Notes: generated by a model not told the origin, from the letters alone. 36,959 nt of DNA from Chitinophagaceae bacterium (GCA_019752295.1 JAIEMK010000078.1:1-36959); one strand, 5' to 3'; shown: positions 24,472-34,311, counted from the stretch's first letter. Numbers and translations are program-made.

Positions 24472-26742
24472 TTAATTCGAAAGGGATTCCGTGTCAAAAC
24501 GATCAACTGTTTGTATTCCTTTTAATTGCTTCAGACGCTCTACCAGTTCTTCCAGTTCTTCTTTGTCGTGTACAAACACTTTGATAGTACCTCTGAAAAT
24601 GCCTTCTGAGGATTCGATGGTGAGTGCGGCAATATTTACACGCATATCTCCGCTGATAATATTGGTAATTTTATTGATAACTCCCACATCGTCCATTCCA
24701 ATAATTTTCAAACCGGTAAGGAACGAGATCTCTTTATTTTTTGCCCACTTGGTTTTTACTACACGATGCCCGTAATTGGCCATTAACTGGGTGGCGTTCG
24801 GGCAATTTGTACGATGAATAATCAAACCTTTGCCGGTACTTACAAAACCAAAAACGTCGTCGCCGGGAATGGGGTTGCAACATTTTGCAAGATTGTACAC
24901 AATCTTATCGCTACTCTCTCCAAAAATAATTAACTCAGAATCTTTCTTATTAAAATGCTTGGCATGATGTTGTTCAATATTCAATTCCTGAATTACAGGT
25001 TTGGGTCTTGGATGTTCTATCCTGTCGCCAATTACAACAAAATCTTTTAGCTCGCGAAGGTCGATCGATTTGGTTGCAATTTTGTATAAAAGATCCAGAC
25101 TGGAAGGCAGTTTATAAAAATGCACGAGCTCATCCATATTGTGTTGACTCATCGAAGCGCCGATACTCTCGAGTTTGCGTTGCAGTGTATATTTTCCATC
25201 TTCTGCGATCTTCCTTTTTTCTTCGCGAAGTGCATCTTTGATCTTGCTCTTTGCTTTTGCAGTAACAACAATATTCAACCAGTCTTCAGAAGGTTTTTGT
25301 TTATTGCTCGTGATGATTTCTATCTGATCGCCACTACGTAATTTATGACTAATCGGAACCAATTTGTGATGCACTTTTGCACCGATACACTTGGTGCCGA
25401 TAGCAGAGTGAATCGAAAATGCAAAATCAAGCGCAGTACTTCCTACGGGTAGCATTTTTACATCGCCCTTTGGCGTGTACACATAAATTTCTTCGGCAAG
25501 AAAAGAGGTTTTGAAATCCTGCAGAAAATCTACCGTATCGGTATCAGGAGTTGCCAACACTTCTCTGATCTGCCCGAACCATTTATCAAAGCGGTCTTCA
25601 TCACCTCCTCCTTCTTTGTATTTGTAGTGTGCAGCCAAACCTTTTTCTGCAATCTCGTTCATTCGTTTAGTGCGAATCTGTACTTCCACCCATTTACCCT
25701 GCGGCCCCATCACGGTTGTGTGCAAAGCCTCGTATCCATTGCTTTTGGGGTTACTCAACCAATCTCTCAATCGCTCTGGCGAGGGTGAATATTCGTCGGT
25801 GATCAAAGAATAAACTTTCCAGCAATCTTCTTTTTCTTTTTCTGCAGGCGAATTTAAAATTACACGAATTGCAAACAGGTCGTACACTTCTTCAAAGGCA
25901 ACAGATTTTTTTTTGATCTTATTCCAGATGCTATGAATACTTTTTGGCCTTCCATAAATTTCAAAATCAAATGAGGAAGCTTCCAGTTTTTCTTTCAGTG
26001 GCCGAATAAATTCGTTGATATACCTGCTTCTTTCTCTCTTTGTTTCTGATAATTTTTTTGCTATCTCACGATACGCTTCGGGCTCCATGTATTTCATGGA
26101 CAGGTCTTCCAATTCTGTTTTAATACTATACAATCCCATGCGGTGTGCGAGGGGTGCGTATACCCAAACGGTTTCGGATGCGATCTTCAATTGCTTTTCG
26201 CGTTTCATGTGATCGAGCGTTCGCATATTGTGCAAACGGTCGGCCAGCTTTATCAGTATCACGCGTGGATCATCGGTTAGTGTTAGCAGAATTTTTTTAA
26301 AGTTTTCTGCCTGCTGGCTGGTATTGGTATCAATTACATTCGAGATCTTGGTTAATCCGTCAACGATCCGCATAATCTCGGTTCCAAATTCGCGTTCCAA
26401 ATCTTCGAGCGAGATATCGGTATCTTCAACCGTATCGTGCAATAGCGCACAGATAGTACTGCGCACACCTAATCCAATTTCTTCTACACAAATCATTGCC
26501 ACAGCAATTGGATGGATGATATAGGGCTCGCCGCTTTTCCGACGCATGGTTTTATGTGCATCTGCAGCCATTTCAAAAGCTTGTCGAACCAATTCCTTAT
26601 CACCTCTTTTCAATTTCGGGCGCAAACTCCTCAGCAGGGCCCGGTAGTGCCTGATGATCTCATTCTTTTCCTGATCGATCGTAAGATTATATTTTGGAAG
26701 CGGTGCTTCTTCTGGTTGTTGTTTTTCCACTGCTTGGTCCAT
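24472..26742 (-). CDS. rsh: Bifunctional (p)ppGpp synthetase/hydrolase, RelA/SpoT homologue
   Basis: A 756-residue long RSH enzyme controlling the stringent response. Domains in order are the HD hydrolase (YIIHPIAV, LLHDTVEDTD and RLHNMRTL all present, so hydrolysis is likely), the synthetase (GRPKSIHSIWNK, EVYDLFAIRVI, NGYEALHTTV, VEVQIRT), TGS (IYVYTPKGDVKMLPVG), a helical region, the conserved-Cys/zinc-finger domain (AKCCNPIPGDDV, HRTNC) and a C-terminal ACT domain. Intact catalytic motifs in both halves support a bifunctional Rel-type enzyme and not a RelA with a dead hydrolase. It is followed by purA, an enzyme family often inhibited by (p)ppGpp; the adjacency may be coincidence. Confidence 0.95.
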   Translation of the reverse strand: MDQAVEKQQPEEAPLPKYNLTIDQEKNEIIRHYRALLRSLRPKLKRGDKELVRQAFEMAADAHKTMRRKSGEPYIIHPIAVAMICVEEIGLGVRSTICALLHDTVEDTDISLEDLEREFGTEIMRIVDGLTKISNVIDTNTSQQAENFKKILLTLTDDPRVILIKLADRLHNMRTLDHMKREKQLKIASETVWVYAPLAHRMGLYSIKTELEDLSMKYMEPEAYREIAKKLSETKRERSRYINEFIRPLKEKLEASSFDFEIYGRPKSIHSIWNKIKKKSVAFEEVYDLFAIRVILNSPAEKEKEDCWKVYSLITDEYSPSPERLRDWLSNPKSNGYEALHTTVMGPQGKWVEVQIRTKRMNEIAEKGLAAHYKYKEGGGDEDRFDKWFGQIREVLATPDTDTVDFLQDFKTSFLAEEIYVYTPKGDVKMLPVGSTALDFAFSIHSAIGTKCIGAKVHHKLVPISHKLRSGDQIEIITSNKQKPSEDWLNIVVTAKAKSKIKDALREEKRKIAEDGKYTLQRKLESIGASMSQHNMDELVHFYKLPSSLDLLYKIATKSIDLRELKDFVVIGDRIEHPRPKPVIQELNIEQHHAKHFNKKDSELIIFGESSDKIVYNLAKCCNPIPGDDVFGFVSTGKGLIIHRTNCPNATQLMANYGHRVVKTKWAKNKEISFLTGLKIIGMDDVGVINKITNIISGDMRVNIAALTIESSEGIFRGTIKVFVHDKEELEELVERLKQLKGIQTVDRFDTESLSN

Positions 26743-26959
26743 CGAATAGCGAATATAAGCAATGAAACGCGGTTACTCAAAGTGTGTGGGAAATGCAGGC
26801 TTATTTATTCAGTCTTAAAACAAAACGAAGGCTAGTACTGTGTGGTTGTAAAACTATTGTAGTCGATAATCTGTGAAAATACTGGTTGCGACAATGTATA
26901 GAAAATAATACTATAGAAAAGCTTAATTAAATGGTTGTGTTTCATTTTGTTTTTTTTGA

Positions 26960-27526
26960 TTATTTTGTCAAATGAACCTGCAAAGCAATTGCCAACTGAA
27001 ATCCATGATTAATTACTTTAGCAGTAATGTCATTGTTGTTATAATAACCTGCTGCAATTTCAATGCCTACACTACTATTAAAGTAGAACACTGGTCCTCC
27101 TGAAAATAGGAAGCTACTTTTTTGGCCTCCTACTATTTGATAATAACCTGCAGAAGTGTATTTCCCATATGCATAACTTCCTTCTAAAAAAATATTAATG
27201 CTATTCTCATTTTTAAGAAAATAGTACCTTGCAAATGGTCCAACTGAAATATCATTTGTATTAATATATCCAGTACCGGAACTACTTGGCAGTGCATGAC
27301 GCATAAATAAAATATTCAATTTCATTCCTGCCGCCAAATTGTCCCAAATGAAGTATCCAATATTTGGAGATATTTGAATATTGGATATTGTTTCATTATT
27401 AACTGAGTTTTTATCAGATGATATTTTACTAGTTCCTCCAATTAGCCAATTCCCTTGTGTTATTTGTCCATTGGCATAACAAAAAATAAAATTAATTGCA
27501 ACAAGTAAAGAAAATGTTTTTTTCAT
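26960..27526 (-). CDS. Secreted outer-membrane beta-barrel-like protein
   Basis: A 188-residue protein with an N-terminal signal peptide (MKKTFSLLVAINFIFCYANG, cleavage likely near G21). The mature part is a series of alternating short beta-strands with aromatic ends (NIGYFIWDNLAAGMKLNI, PFARYYFL, IFLEGSYAYG, VGIEIAAGYY) and closes with an alternating hydrophobic strand ending HLTK, the pattern of a small OmpA/OmpW-like or porin-like 8-strand barrel. No enzyme motif is visible. It stands alone: 217 bp separate it from the RelA/SpoT gene downstream, and about 500 bp from the divergent ABC exporter upstream. Confidence 0.8.
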   Translation of the reverse strand: MKKTFSLLVAINFIFCYANGQITQGNWLIGGTSKISSDKNSVNNETISNIQISPNIGYFIWDNLAAGMKLNILFMRHALPSSSGTGYINTNDISVGPFARYYFLKNENSINIFLEGSYAYGKYTSAGYYQIVGGQKSSFLFSGGPVFYFNSSVGIEIAAGYYNNNDITAKVINHGFQLAIALQVHLTK

Positions 27527-27703
27527 GTTTCTAGTTTGTGTGGGTTCATAAAATTATATCTAAATAGGGCGGGCTTATATCTCCGGTCGTGAGAACAATA
27601 TGTTTAATTAATTGCATAAATATATTTTATTATGGGCTTAAACTGTATTTATTATAGTTAAAATCGTTTTAATGTATGTTGGATATTCGTTTTGCATTTT
27701 TAT

Positions 27704-27789
27704 CTCCAAATTTTATATGAAACAATGCAAAGCGCTACCTGTAAAGAAATTTATCTTAATCTTATGCTTACAGCGACAAAAATTTGGAG
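27704..27789. repeat. Long-range inverted repeat
   Basis: CTCCAAATTTT (27704-27714) and AAAATTTGGAG (27779-27789) are perfect 11-bp complements. Inside, CTGTAA and TTACAG can form a second stem. An alternative pairing exists between TTTGCATT (27691-27698) and AATGCAAA (27724-27731). No T-tract makes it a standard terminator. It could be a small structured RNA or a decayed mobile element; neither is shown. Confidence 0.45.
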
Positions 27790-28008
27790 TAGCTTAAAAT
27801 GGGGAGGCGATTATTTGTTAACATAAATGGCTTAACAGCTAATCGTATTAAACAATTCAATAGTACAACTATTTAAACAAAAACCTTCAGTGTTTATACT
27901 GAAATTTTCTGTGGTTTTAACGGTCTTTTTTGGAGACATTAAAAGATATCACTTGCAGTACAGTTTATACTAAATTATTCACCCACCAAACCCTTTGATT
28001 GGTTTGTT

Positions 28009-28022
28009 GTTACATTTGTAAC
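28009..28022 (+). promoter_or_regulatory. Palindrome over the -7 element of the ABC exporter
   Basis: GTTAC-ATTT-GTAAC is a perfect inverted repeat that overlaps TACATTTG (28011-28018), a full TAnnTTTG match. The ATG at 28028 follows at once, giving a nearly leaderless transcript if this -7 is used. The -33 box is absent at the proper spacing. CAAACC (27987-27992) and GGTTTG (28001-28006) form another short stem just upstream. An operator role is an inference. Confidence 0.45.
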
Positions 28023-28027
28023 CAACC

Positions 28028-29845
28028 ATGCAAAAAACAGCACCAAAAAAAATATTTGAATTATCTAGGTTCACCAGAATTTTTCAATTTGTAAAGCCCT
28101 ATCTGGCATTGTTTTATGGCAGTTTATTGCTTGCGATTTTGATGGCCATTTTTGCCCCCATCAGACCCTACTTAATTCAATTAACTATCGATAGTGCAAC
28201 GGGTAGAGCAATTCATATTCCGGCTTGGCTAAAACTCGTTCTTTTTAAAACAGATCTGAATGATGCAACAAAATTTATTATCGCCGTTACCATTTTTCAG
28301 GTCATTTTTTTATTTATAGAAACCAGCGTGCGCTTTGTTTTTAGCTTTATTACCGCTTGGATGGGACAGAGTGTGGTAAGGGATATGCGGGTTACTGTTT
28401 ACGAAAAAATTGTGGGACTAAATCTGAGCCAATTTGATAAAACACCCATTGGCACGCTTACTACCAGAACCATCAATGATATCGAGAGTATCAATGATAT
28501 TTTTTCGGATGGATTGATTCCGATCATCGCAGATCTGCTAACCATTATTATTACATTGGCCACCATGTTTTGGATGGACTGGCGGCTAACACTGATTAGC
28601 TTAATACCCTTCCCTTTGATGATTGTGGCAACTTATTATTTTAAGGAAAGCGTTAATAAAAGTTTTATACGGGTGCGCAATGCCGTAGCTGCATTGAATG
28701 CATTTGTGCAGGAGCATATTACCGGAATGCAGGTGGTGCAAGCATTTGCTTCTGAGGAAAGAGAATTTAATAAATTTAAAAAAATCAATACCGAACATCG
28801 TAACGCCAATATTAATGCCATTTTTGCTTATTCTGTTTTTTTTCCGGTAGTAGAAGTAGTGCTTGCGATTAGCACGGGTTTATTGGTTTGGTGGATTGCA
28901 GGCAAAGCCCTGGATGCTGGATTATTGGTGGCATTTATTTTATATCTGAACCAGATTTTCAGACCCCTCAGAGTAATTGCCGATAAGTTTAATGTTTTGC
29001 AGATGGGCATGATTGCAGCAGAGAGGGTATTTAAAGTATTAGATAACCCCGACTCTTTGCCGCCTTCGGGCCCGGATGCTTTTAAGCCAGAAATCATGCA
29101 GGGTAGTATTGATTTTAAAAAGGTATGGTTTGCTTATAACGATGAGAATTATGTATTAAAGGATATTGATTTTTCGGTTAAAGCCGGCGAAACAGTGGCA
29201 TTGGTGGGTCATACCGGCAGTGGTAAAACCAGTATCATCAGCCTTTTAAATCGGTTATACCATATTCAAAGAGGCGAGATCTGCATTGATCAGGTAAATA
29301 TCGAGCAATATGATTTGGAAATACTTCGGAAGAATATTGGTGTGGTGTTGCAGGATGTATTTCTTTTCAGTGGATCGGTATTGGATAATATTACGCTCAG
29401 AAATCCAGAGATCAGTCGCGAACAGGTAATCTCGGCTGCTAAAATGATTGGGGTACACGACTTTATTATGCAGTTACCCAACGGCTACGATTATCATGTA
29501 ATGGAGAGGGGGAGTACCCTGAGTCTGGGTCAGCGTCAGTTGCTTTCTTTTATCCGGGCACTTCTGTTTAACCCTGCCATCCTAATCTTGGACGAAGCCA
29601 CTTCGTCAATCGATACAGAAAGTGAGCAATTGATCGAAAAAGCAATCGATACCCTGATTTCGGGCAGAACATCTATTGTAATTGCGCATCGCCTGTCGAC
29701 CATCCGAAAAGCGGATAAAATTATTGTACTGGATAAGGGAGTAGTAAAAGAAATGGGTACGCACGAGCAATTGTTGGCGCTCGGGGGCCATTATGCCAAG
29801 CTTCACGAGATGCAGTTCGAAAAGAAAAAGGCATTTATAGCCTAA
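28028..29845 (+). CDS. ABC exporter, fused permease/ATPase (MsbA/MDR type)
   Basis: A 605-residue half-transporter that works as a homodimer in the inner membrane. The N-terminal six-helix transmembrane domain covers about residues 15-335, with helices near 30-50, 80-100 and 160-200. The nucleotide-binding domain covers about 355-600: Walker A GHTGSGKTS with K400, Q-loop region VVLQDVFLFSG, signature LSLGQ (498-502; the consensus is LSGGQ), Walker B ILILDEATSSID with catalytic E523 and the H-loop IAHRLSTI. The catalytic Glu is intact. Likely substrates are lipids or drugs, not resolvable from sequence. Confidence 0.93.
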   Translation: MQKTAPKKIFELSRFTRIFQFVKPYLALFYGSLLLAILMAIFAPIRPYLIQLTIDSATGRAIHIPAWLKLVLFKTDLNDATKFIIAVTIFQVIFLFIETSVRFVFSFITAWMGQSVVRDMRVTVYEKIVGLNLSQFDKTPIGTLTTRTINDIESINDIFSDGLIPIIADLLTIIITLATMFWMDWRLTLISLIPFPLMIVATYYFKESVNKSFIRVRNAVAALNAFVQEHITGMQVVQAFASEEREFNKFKKINTEHRNANINAIFAYSVFFPVVEVVLAISTGLLVWWIAGKALDAGLLVAFILYLNQIFRPLRVIADKFNVLQMGMIAAERVFKVLDNPDSLPPSGPDAFKPEIMQGSIDFKKVWFAYNDENYVLKDIDFSVKAGETVALVGHTGSGKTSIISLLNRLYHIQRGEICIDQVNIEQYDLEILRKNIGVVLQDVFLFSGSVLDNITLRNPEISREQVISAAKMIGVHDFIMQLPNGYDYHVMERGSTLSLGQRQLLSFIRALLFNPAILILDEATSSIDTESEQLIEKAIDTLISGRTSIVIAHRLSTIRKADKIIVLDKGVVKEMGTHEQLLALGGHYAKLHEMQFEKKKAFIA

Positions 29846-29931
29846 AGCCCGATTTTTGGACGCGAATCACCCGAGAAACAGACATACAATATTTTCTATT
29901 ATTTTGCTTCGAAATTTTGGGGGCTTACCCC

Positions 29932-29939
29932 TATCTTTG
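29932..29939 (+). promoter_or_regulatory. -7 element of the atp operon
   Basis: TATCTTTG is a perfect TAnnTTTG match, 20 bases before the atpB ATG at 29960. No -33 TTTG at the canonical distance was found. Confidence 0.55.
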
Positions 29940-29959
29940 CCGCAAATTTCGAGACAGGT

Positions 29960-31051
29960 ATGGCCTTTAGAAGCATAAAATCTTTATTGGTAGTGTTGTT
30001 TAGTGTGGCATCGATGCTTTTCACAACAACACTGCATGCAGAAAACGAGCCCGGAAAAGCGGCTGAGCAAGCGGGAAAAGAGAAAAAAGAAGGCGCTTTC
30101 GATCCGGCCCAACTCATAATGGAGCATATTCTGGATGCCCACGAATTTCACTTTTTTACCGTTGGAGAAACTGAAATAGCCATTCCTTTACCTGTTATCG
30201 TTTACTCAAAAGAAAGAGGCGTTGCAGTATTTTCTTATGGCAATCTGAGCCATGGAACTATTTATAATGGCTACAAAAGCGAAGAAGGAAAGATTGTTGC
30301 CGTAGATGCAGCAGGTAAAATAGAAGAAACCATTAGCTTATATGATTTTAGCTTAACACGCAATGTGGTTCAGATGCTGCTGGCACTGATTCTCTTAACA
30401 GTGATTATGATAAAGGTGGCAGGCAAGTATAAAAAAGGAGGTGCAAACACAGCTCCATCTGGTTTTCAGAATGCCATTGAACCTGTTATTACTTTTGTAA
30501 GAGACGATGTAGCTAAACCAAATCTTGGGCTAGCTTACGAAAAATACATGCCTTATTTATTAACTGTATTTTTCTTTATCCTCATTAATAACCTGATAGG
30601 CCTAATCCCTGGTACTGCAAATGTTACCGGTAATATTGCCTTCACAGTTGTTTTGGGAGTGATTAGTTTCTTTGTGATTTTGTTTAGTACCAACCGCCAT
30701 TACTGGAAGCATATTTTTTGGCCTCCCGTTCCCGGTTTTGTTAAGTTCATTTTAGTGCCTGTTGAATTTTTGAGCATCTTCACCAAGCCATTCGCATTAA
30801 TTGTCCGTCTTTTTGCCAACATGGTGGCAGGTCACATTATCATCACATGTTTTGTAATGTTGATTTTTATATTCGGTGCAATGAGTACCGTTGCAGGATG
30901 GGGATTTTCGCCCGTTTCTGTAGCATTTACCGCATTTATTTATTTCATTGAAATATTGGTTGCATTTATTCAGGCATTCATCTTTACCAATTTAACCGCT
31001 GTGTTTATTGGACAGTCGAGAGAAGGTGCGCATGATGAAGCACACCACTAA
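29960..31051 (+). CDS. atpB: ATP synthase F0 subunit a
   Basis: A 363-residue subunit forming the proton half-channels beside the c-ring. An N-terminal signal peptide (LLVVLFSVASMLFTTTLHAE) and a periplasmic extension (about 30-130) precede the membrane core, as is usual in Bacteroidota AtpB, which is longer than the E. coli protein. The essential arginine is R283 in LIVRLFANMVAGHII. TM helices follow to about 350. It begins the atp cluster and is followed by atpE after 30 bp. No atpI is seen upstream; the preceding gene is the ABC exporter. Confidence 0.96.
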   Translation: MAFRSIKSLLVVLFSVASMLFTTTLHAENEPGKAAEQAGKEKKEGAFDPAQLIMEHILDAHEFHFFTVGETEIAIPLPVIVYSKERGVAVFSYGNLSHGTIYNGYKSEEGKIVAVDAAGKIEETISLYDFSLTRNVVQMLLALILLTVIMIKVAGKYKKGGANTAPSGFQNAIEPVITFVRDDVAKPNLGLAYEKYMPYLLTVFFFILINNLIGLIPGTANVTGNIAFTVVLGVISFFVILFSTNRHYWKHIFWPPVPGFVKFILVPVEFLSIFTKPFALIVRLFANMVAGHIIITCFVMLIFIFGAMSTVAGWGFSPVSVAFTAFIYFIEILVAFIQAFIFTNLTAVFIGQSREGAHDEAHH

Positions 31052-31066
31052 TCTTTTTTTTCATAA

Positions 31067-31330
<264 letters not shown>

Positions 31331-31344
31331 TTGCACAAACTTTT

Positions 31345-31379
31345 CACTGCATTCAAAGCAAAGGGCAATGGATGCAGTG
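31345..31379 (+). promoter_or_regulatory. Hairpin between atpE and atpF
   Basis: CACTGCATTC (31345-31354) pairs with GGATGCAGTG (31370-31379) over 10 bp with one G-U, around a 15-nt loop. It is followed by ATCTTTTAG and not by a strong T-tract. The position, just after the gene for the most abundant subunit, suggests mRNA stabilisation, processing or partial termination. Confidence 0.6.
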
Positions 31380-31418
31380 ATCTTTTAGTAAAAGAATTTT
31401 GACACTCAAATAGCGCAT

Positions 31419-31913
31419 ATGCAATTGTTATCACCCGGTGTGGGATTATTGGTTTGGACCCTAGTTGCGTTCCTGATCGTATTTTTTATCCTGCAAAAAT
31501 TTGCTTGGAAACCGATATTAGCTACCCTGAAAGAAAGAGAAACAGGTATCGCTGATGCCATCGCTTCTGCAGACAAGATCAAAGCTGAAATGGCTTCTTT
31601 GAAAAATGAGAATGAAGCATTGATGATTCAGGCACGCGAGGAAAGAGCGGCGATGATCAAAGAAGCAAAAGAAACTTCTAATAAGATGTTATCGGATGCA
31701 AAAGAAAAAGCAAGGTTAGAATACGACAGAATTGTTGCTGATGCGCAGGCGTCTATTCTGCAACAAAAAAATGCAGCTTTAACTGAAGTAAAAAATCAGG
31801 TGGGATCGTTGGTTGTAGAAGTTGCAGAAAAAGTTTTGCGCAGAGAATTGGCTAATAAAGCTGATCAGGAAAGCTATATCAACGGATTAGCTGAAGTAGT
31901 TAAATTGAATTAA
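31419..31913 (+). CDS. atpF: ATP synthase F0 subunit b
   Basis: A 164-residue peripheral-stalk subunit. A single N-terminal transmembrane helix (GVGLLVWTLVAFLIVFFIL) ends in the conserved KFAWKPILATLKERE turn, followed by a long charged Ala/Lys/Glu helix that dimerises as the stator. The order and length are normal. It is 88 bp after atpE and 52 bp before atpH. Confidence 0.95.
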   Translation: MQLLSPGVGLLVWTLVAFLIVFFILQKFAWKPILATLKERETGIADAIASADKIKAEMASLKNENEALMIQAREERAAMIKEAKETSNKMLSDAKEKARLEYDRIVADAQASILQQKNAALTEVKNQVGSLVVEVAEKVLRRELANKADQESYINGLAEVVKLN

Positions 31914-31965
31914 AAATTGCATAAATGATTCACTATGATAGTGGATTGTTTGAAAATTGAATAGA

Positions 31966-32526
31966 ATGCCCAATCCACGTTTAGCAGGCAGATACGCAAA
32001 AAGTTTGATTGACCTCTCTATCGAGAAAGGCCAACTGGAAGCGGTATATGCTGATATGAAATACCTGCAGGAATTGTGCAAGAAAAGCAGAGAATTTGTA
32101 AACCTGATGCGTAGCCCTATTGTGCGCAACGATCAGAAAAATGCTATTCTGCTTGCATTAACCAAAGGAAAAATTAGCGAAATCACCGCAGCTTTTAGCG
32201 AACTGTTAGTGCGTAAAGGCCGTGAAGGCGACCTTCCGGAAATTGCAGTTGCTTTTGTTGAGCAGTACAATGCGCTGAAAGGTATTCACGTAGTTACTTT
32301 AACAGCGGCTACAGAGCTAACTGCCGAATTAAAAGCAGCAATTGAATCAAAAGTTAAAACAACACAAGGCTTTCCACTCATCGAGCTGGAAACAAAAGTG
32401 AACGAAAAACTCATTGGTGGTTTTGTGTTGGAATTCGATAATAAACTGGTAGACGCGAGCATTCTGAATGATCTGAAAGAGATCAAAAATCAGTTCCTGA
32501 ATAATCAGTTTGTAGTAAAAATTTAA
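31966..32526 (+). CDS. atpH: ATP synthase F1 subunit delta
   Basis: A 186-residue subunit that joins the peripheral stalk to the top of F1. It starts MPNPRLAGRYAKSLIDLS; an upstream TTG at 31957 adds only three residues and is less likely. The N-terminal helical bundle (about 1-105) and the C-terminal signature LIGGFVLEFDNKLVDASILNDLKEIK are diagnostic of OSCP/delta. It lies between atpF and atpA in the standard order. Confidence 0.95.
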   Translation: MPNPRLAGRYAKSLIDLSIEKGQLEAVYADMKYLQELCKKSREFVNLMRSPIVRNDQKNAILLALTKGKISEITAAFSELLVRKGREGDLPEIAVAFVEQYNALKGIHVVTLTAATELTAELKAAIESKVKTTQGFPLIELETKVNEKLIGGFVLEFDNKLVDASILNDLKEIKNQFLNNQFVVKI

Positions 32527-32571
32527 TAAACAGAACAAATCAATAACGATAATTTTTAAAAGTAGATAATC

Positions 32572-34149
32572 ATGGTTGACATTAAGCCCGATGAAATATC
32601 CGCGATACTGAGGCAGCAGCTCAGCAACTTCAATGTAAGTGCTGATCTGGAAGAAGTAGGAACTGTGTTACAGGTTGGGGATGGAATTGCACGTGTGTAT
32701 GGCCTGAATGGTGTACGCAGTGGGGAACTGGTTGTTTTCGAGAACGGTGTAAAAGCAATTGCTTTGAACCTGGAAGAAGATAATGTGGGTGTGGTATTGA
32801 TGGGAGAAAGTGGTGAGATCAAAGAAGGCGCCAAAGTAAAAAGAACCGGTCAGATCGCTTCTATTAAAGTAGGAGAAGGATTGGTTGGTCGTGTTATTAA
32901 TACTTTAGGTGAGCCTATCGATGGTAAAGGTCCGATTGTAGGTGAATTATACGAAATGCCTTTGGAGCGTAAAGCACCAGGCGTTATCTATCGTGAGCCG
33001 GTTAAAGAACCATTACAAACCGGTATCAAAGCAATCGATGCGATGATTCCTATCGGCCGCGGCCAGCGTGAGTTGGTGATTGGTGACCGTCAGACCGGTA
33101 AGACCGCGATCTGTGTGGATACCATCATCAATCAGAAAGAATTTTTTGATGCAGGCAATCCTGTTTATTGTATTTATGTTGCGATCGGACAAAAAGCATC
33201 TACCGTTGCCGGTGTGATGAAAGTATTGAGCGATAGTGGTGCAATGGCTTATACAACCATTGTTTGTGCTTCTGCATCCGATCCTGCTCCTTTACAATTC
33301 TATGCACCATTCTCAGGCGCAGCAATTGGTGAATTCTTCCGCGATAGTGGTCGCCCTGCACTGATTATTTTTGATGACCTTTCTAAACAGGCCGTTGCAT
33401 ATCGTGAAGTATCATTGTTGTTAAGAAGACCACCGGGACGTGAAGCATATCCTGGCGACGTGTTCTATTTGCATAGTCGTTTATTGGAAAGAGCTGCAAA
33501 AATTATTTCGAATGATGATGTAGCAAAAAATATGAACGATTTACCTGAGTCAATCAAGCATCTTGTAAAGGGTGGAGGCTCATTAACAGCGTTACCGATT
33601 ATTGAAACACAAGCGGGCGACGTATCGGCTTATATTCCTACAAACGTAATTTCTATTACCGACGGACAGATCTTTCTGGAAGGTAACTTGTTCAACGCAG
33701 GTATTCGTCCGGCGATCAACGTGGGTATCTCTGTAAGCCGTGTGGGTGGTAACGCTCAGATTAAATCGATGAAGAAAGTAGCAGGTACACTGAAACTGGA
33801 TCAGGCTTTATACCGCGAGTTGGAAGCCTTCTCTAAATTTGGGGGCGACCTAGATGCTGCTACTAAATCTGTAATCGACAAAGGAGCCAGAAACGTAGAG
33901 ATCCTGAAGCAATTGCAATATTCACCAATGTCGGTTGAGAATCAGGTAGCCATCATTTATCTGGGTACTCAGGGTTTATTGCGTGACGTTGCAGTTAAAA
34001 ATGTAAAAGAATTTGAAGCTCATTTCTTAACCGAAATGGCAAACAAGTTACCTGATGTATTGGCTGAATTTAAGAAGGGACAATTGGCAGATGCGAGTCT
34101 GGCCAAGATGACTAATCTTGCAAATGGCTTGATTCCTCAGTATAAATAA
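32572..34149 (+). CDS. atpA: ATP synthase F1 subunit alpha
   Basis: A 525-residue non-catalytic nucleotide-binding subunit. The N-terminal beta-barrel ([16 protein letters not shown]), P-loop [10 protein letters not shown] with K177, the alpha signature [20 protein letters not shown] and the C-terminal helical domain are all present. The length is normal. It is the last atp gene here: a strong terminator follows and the next gene is a TonB-dependent receptor, so atpG is not adjacent. Confidence 0.97.
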   Translation: MVDIKPDEISAILRQQLSNFNVSADLEEVGTVLQVGDGIARVYGLNGVRSGELVVFENGVKAIALNLEEDNVGVVLMGESGEIKEGAKVKRTGQIASIKVGEGLVGRVINTLGEPIDGKGPIVGELYEMPLERKAPGVIYREPVKEPLQTGIKAIDAMIPIGRGQRELVIGDRQTGKTAICVDTIINQKEFFDAGNPVYCIYVAIGQKASTVAGVMKVLSDSGAMAYTTIVCASASDPAPLQFYAPFSGAAIGEFFRDSGRPALIIFDDLSKQAVAYREVSLLLRRPPGREAYPGDVFYLHSRLLERAAKIISNDDVAKNMNDLPESIKHLVKGGGSLTALPIIETQAGDVSAYIPTNVISITDGQIFLEGNLFNAGIRPAINVGISVSRVGGNAQIKSMKKVAGTLKLDQALYRELEAFSKFGGDLDAATKSVIDKGARNVEILKQLQYSPMSVENQVAIIYLGTQGLLRDVAVKNVKEFEAHFLTEMANKLPDVLAEFKKGQLADASLAKMTNLANGLIPQYK

Positions 34150-34174
34150 TAAGAAATCACAATTTCTACTATGG

Positions 34175-34204
34175 CGGTCTCGGATTATCCGGGACCGTTT
34201 TTTT
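34175..34204 (+). terminator. Rho-independent terminator of the atp operon
   Basis: CGGTCTCGGA (34175-34184) and TCCGGGACCG (34188-34197) form a 10-bp GC-rich stem with one G-U and a TTA loop, followed by seven T. This is a strong intrinsic terminator 25 bp after the atpA stop. Confidence 0.92.
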
Positions 34205-34260
34205 ATATCGTTAACCGAATTTCCTGAACTGAAACCGCTTAAAATTATCTCTTTTAATTA

Positions 34261-34292
34261 TTTGGTTTAGAAAATAAACTAGTTTATGTTTG
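34261..34292 (+). promoter_or_regulatory. Bacteroidota-type promoter of the TonB receptor gene
   Basis: TTTG (34261-34264) and TATGTTTG (34285-34292) are separated by 20 bp, a full consensus match. The start is predicted near 34299, with the ATG at 34312. Confidence 0.75.
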
Positions 34293-34311
34293 TCTTGTCA
34301 ATATCAAATAA

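Larger units (their letters stand above)
27527..28027. other. Gene-free AT-rich stretch between divergent genes
   Basis: About 500 bp without a convincing open frame. It should contain the promoters of the beta-barrel gene (left) and the ABC exporter (right). It also contains the inverted repeat at 27704-27789 and a palindrome just before the exporter. I see no tRNA-like or known ncRNA structure. Confidence 0.5.
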
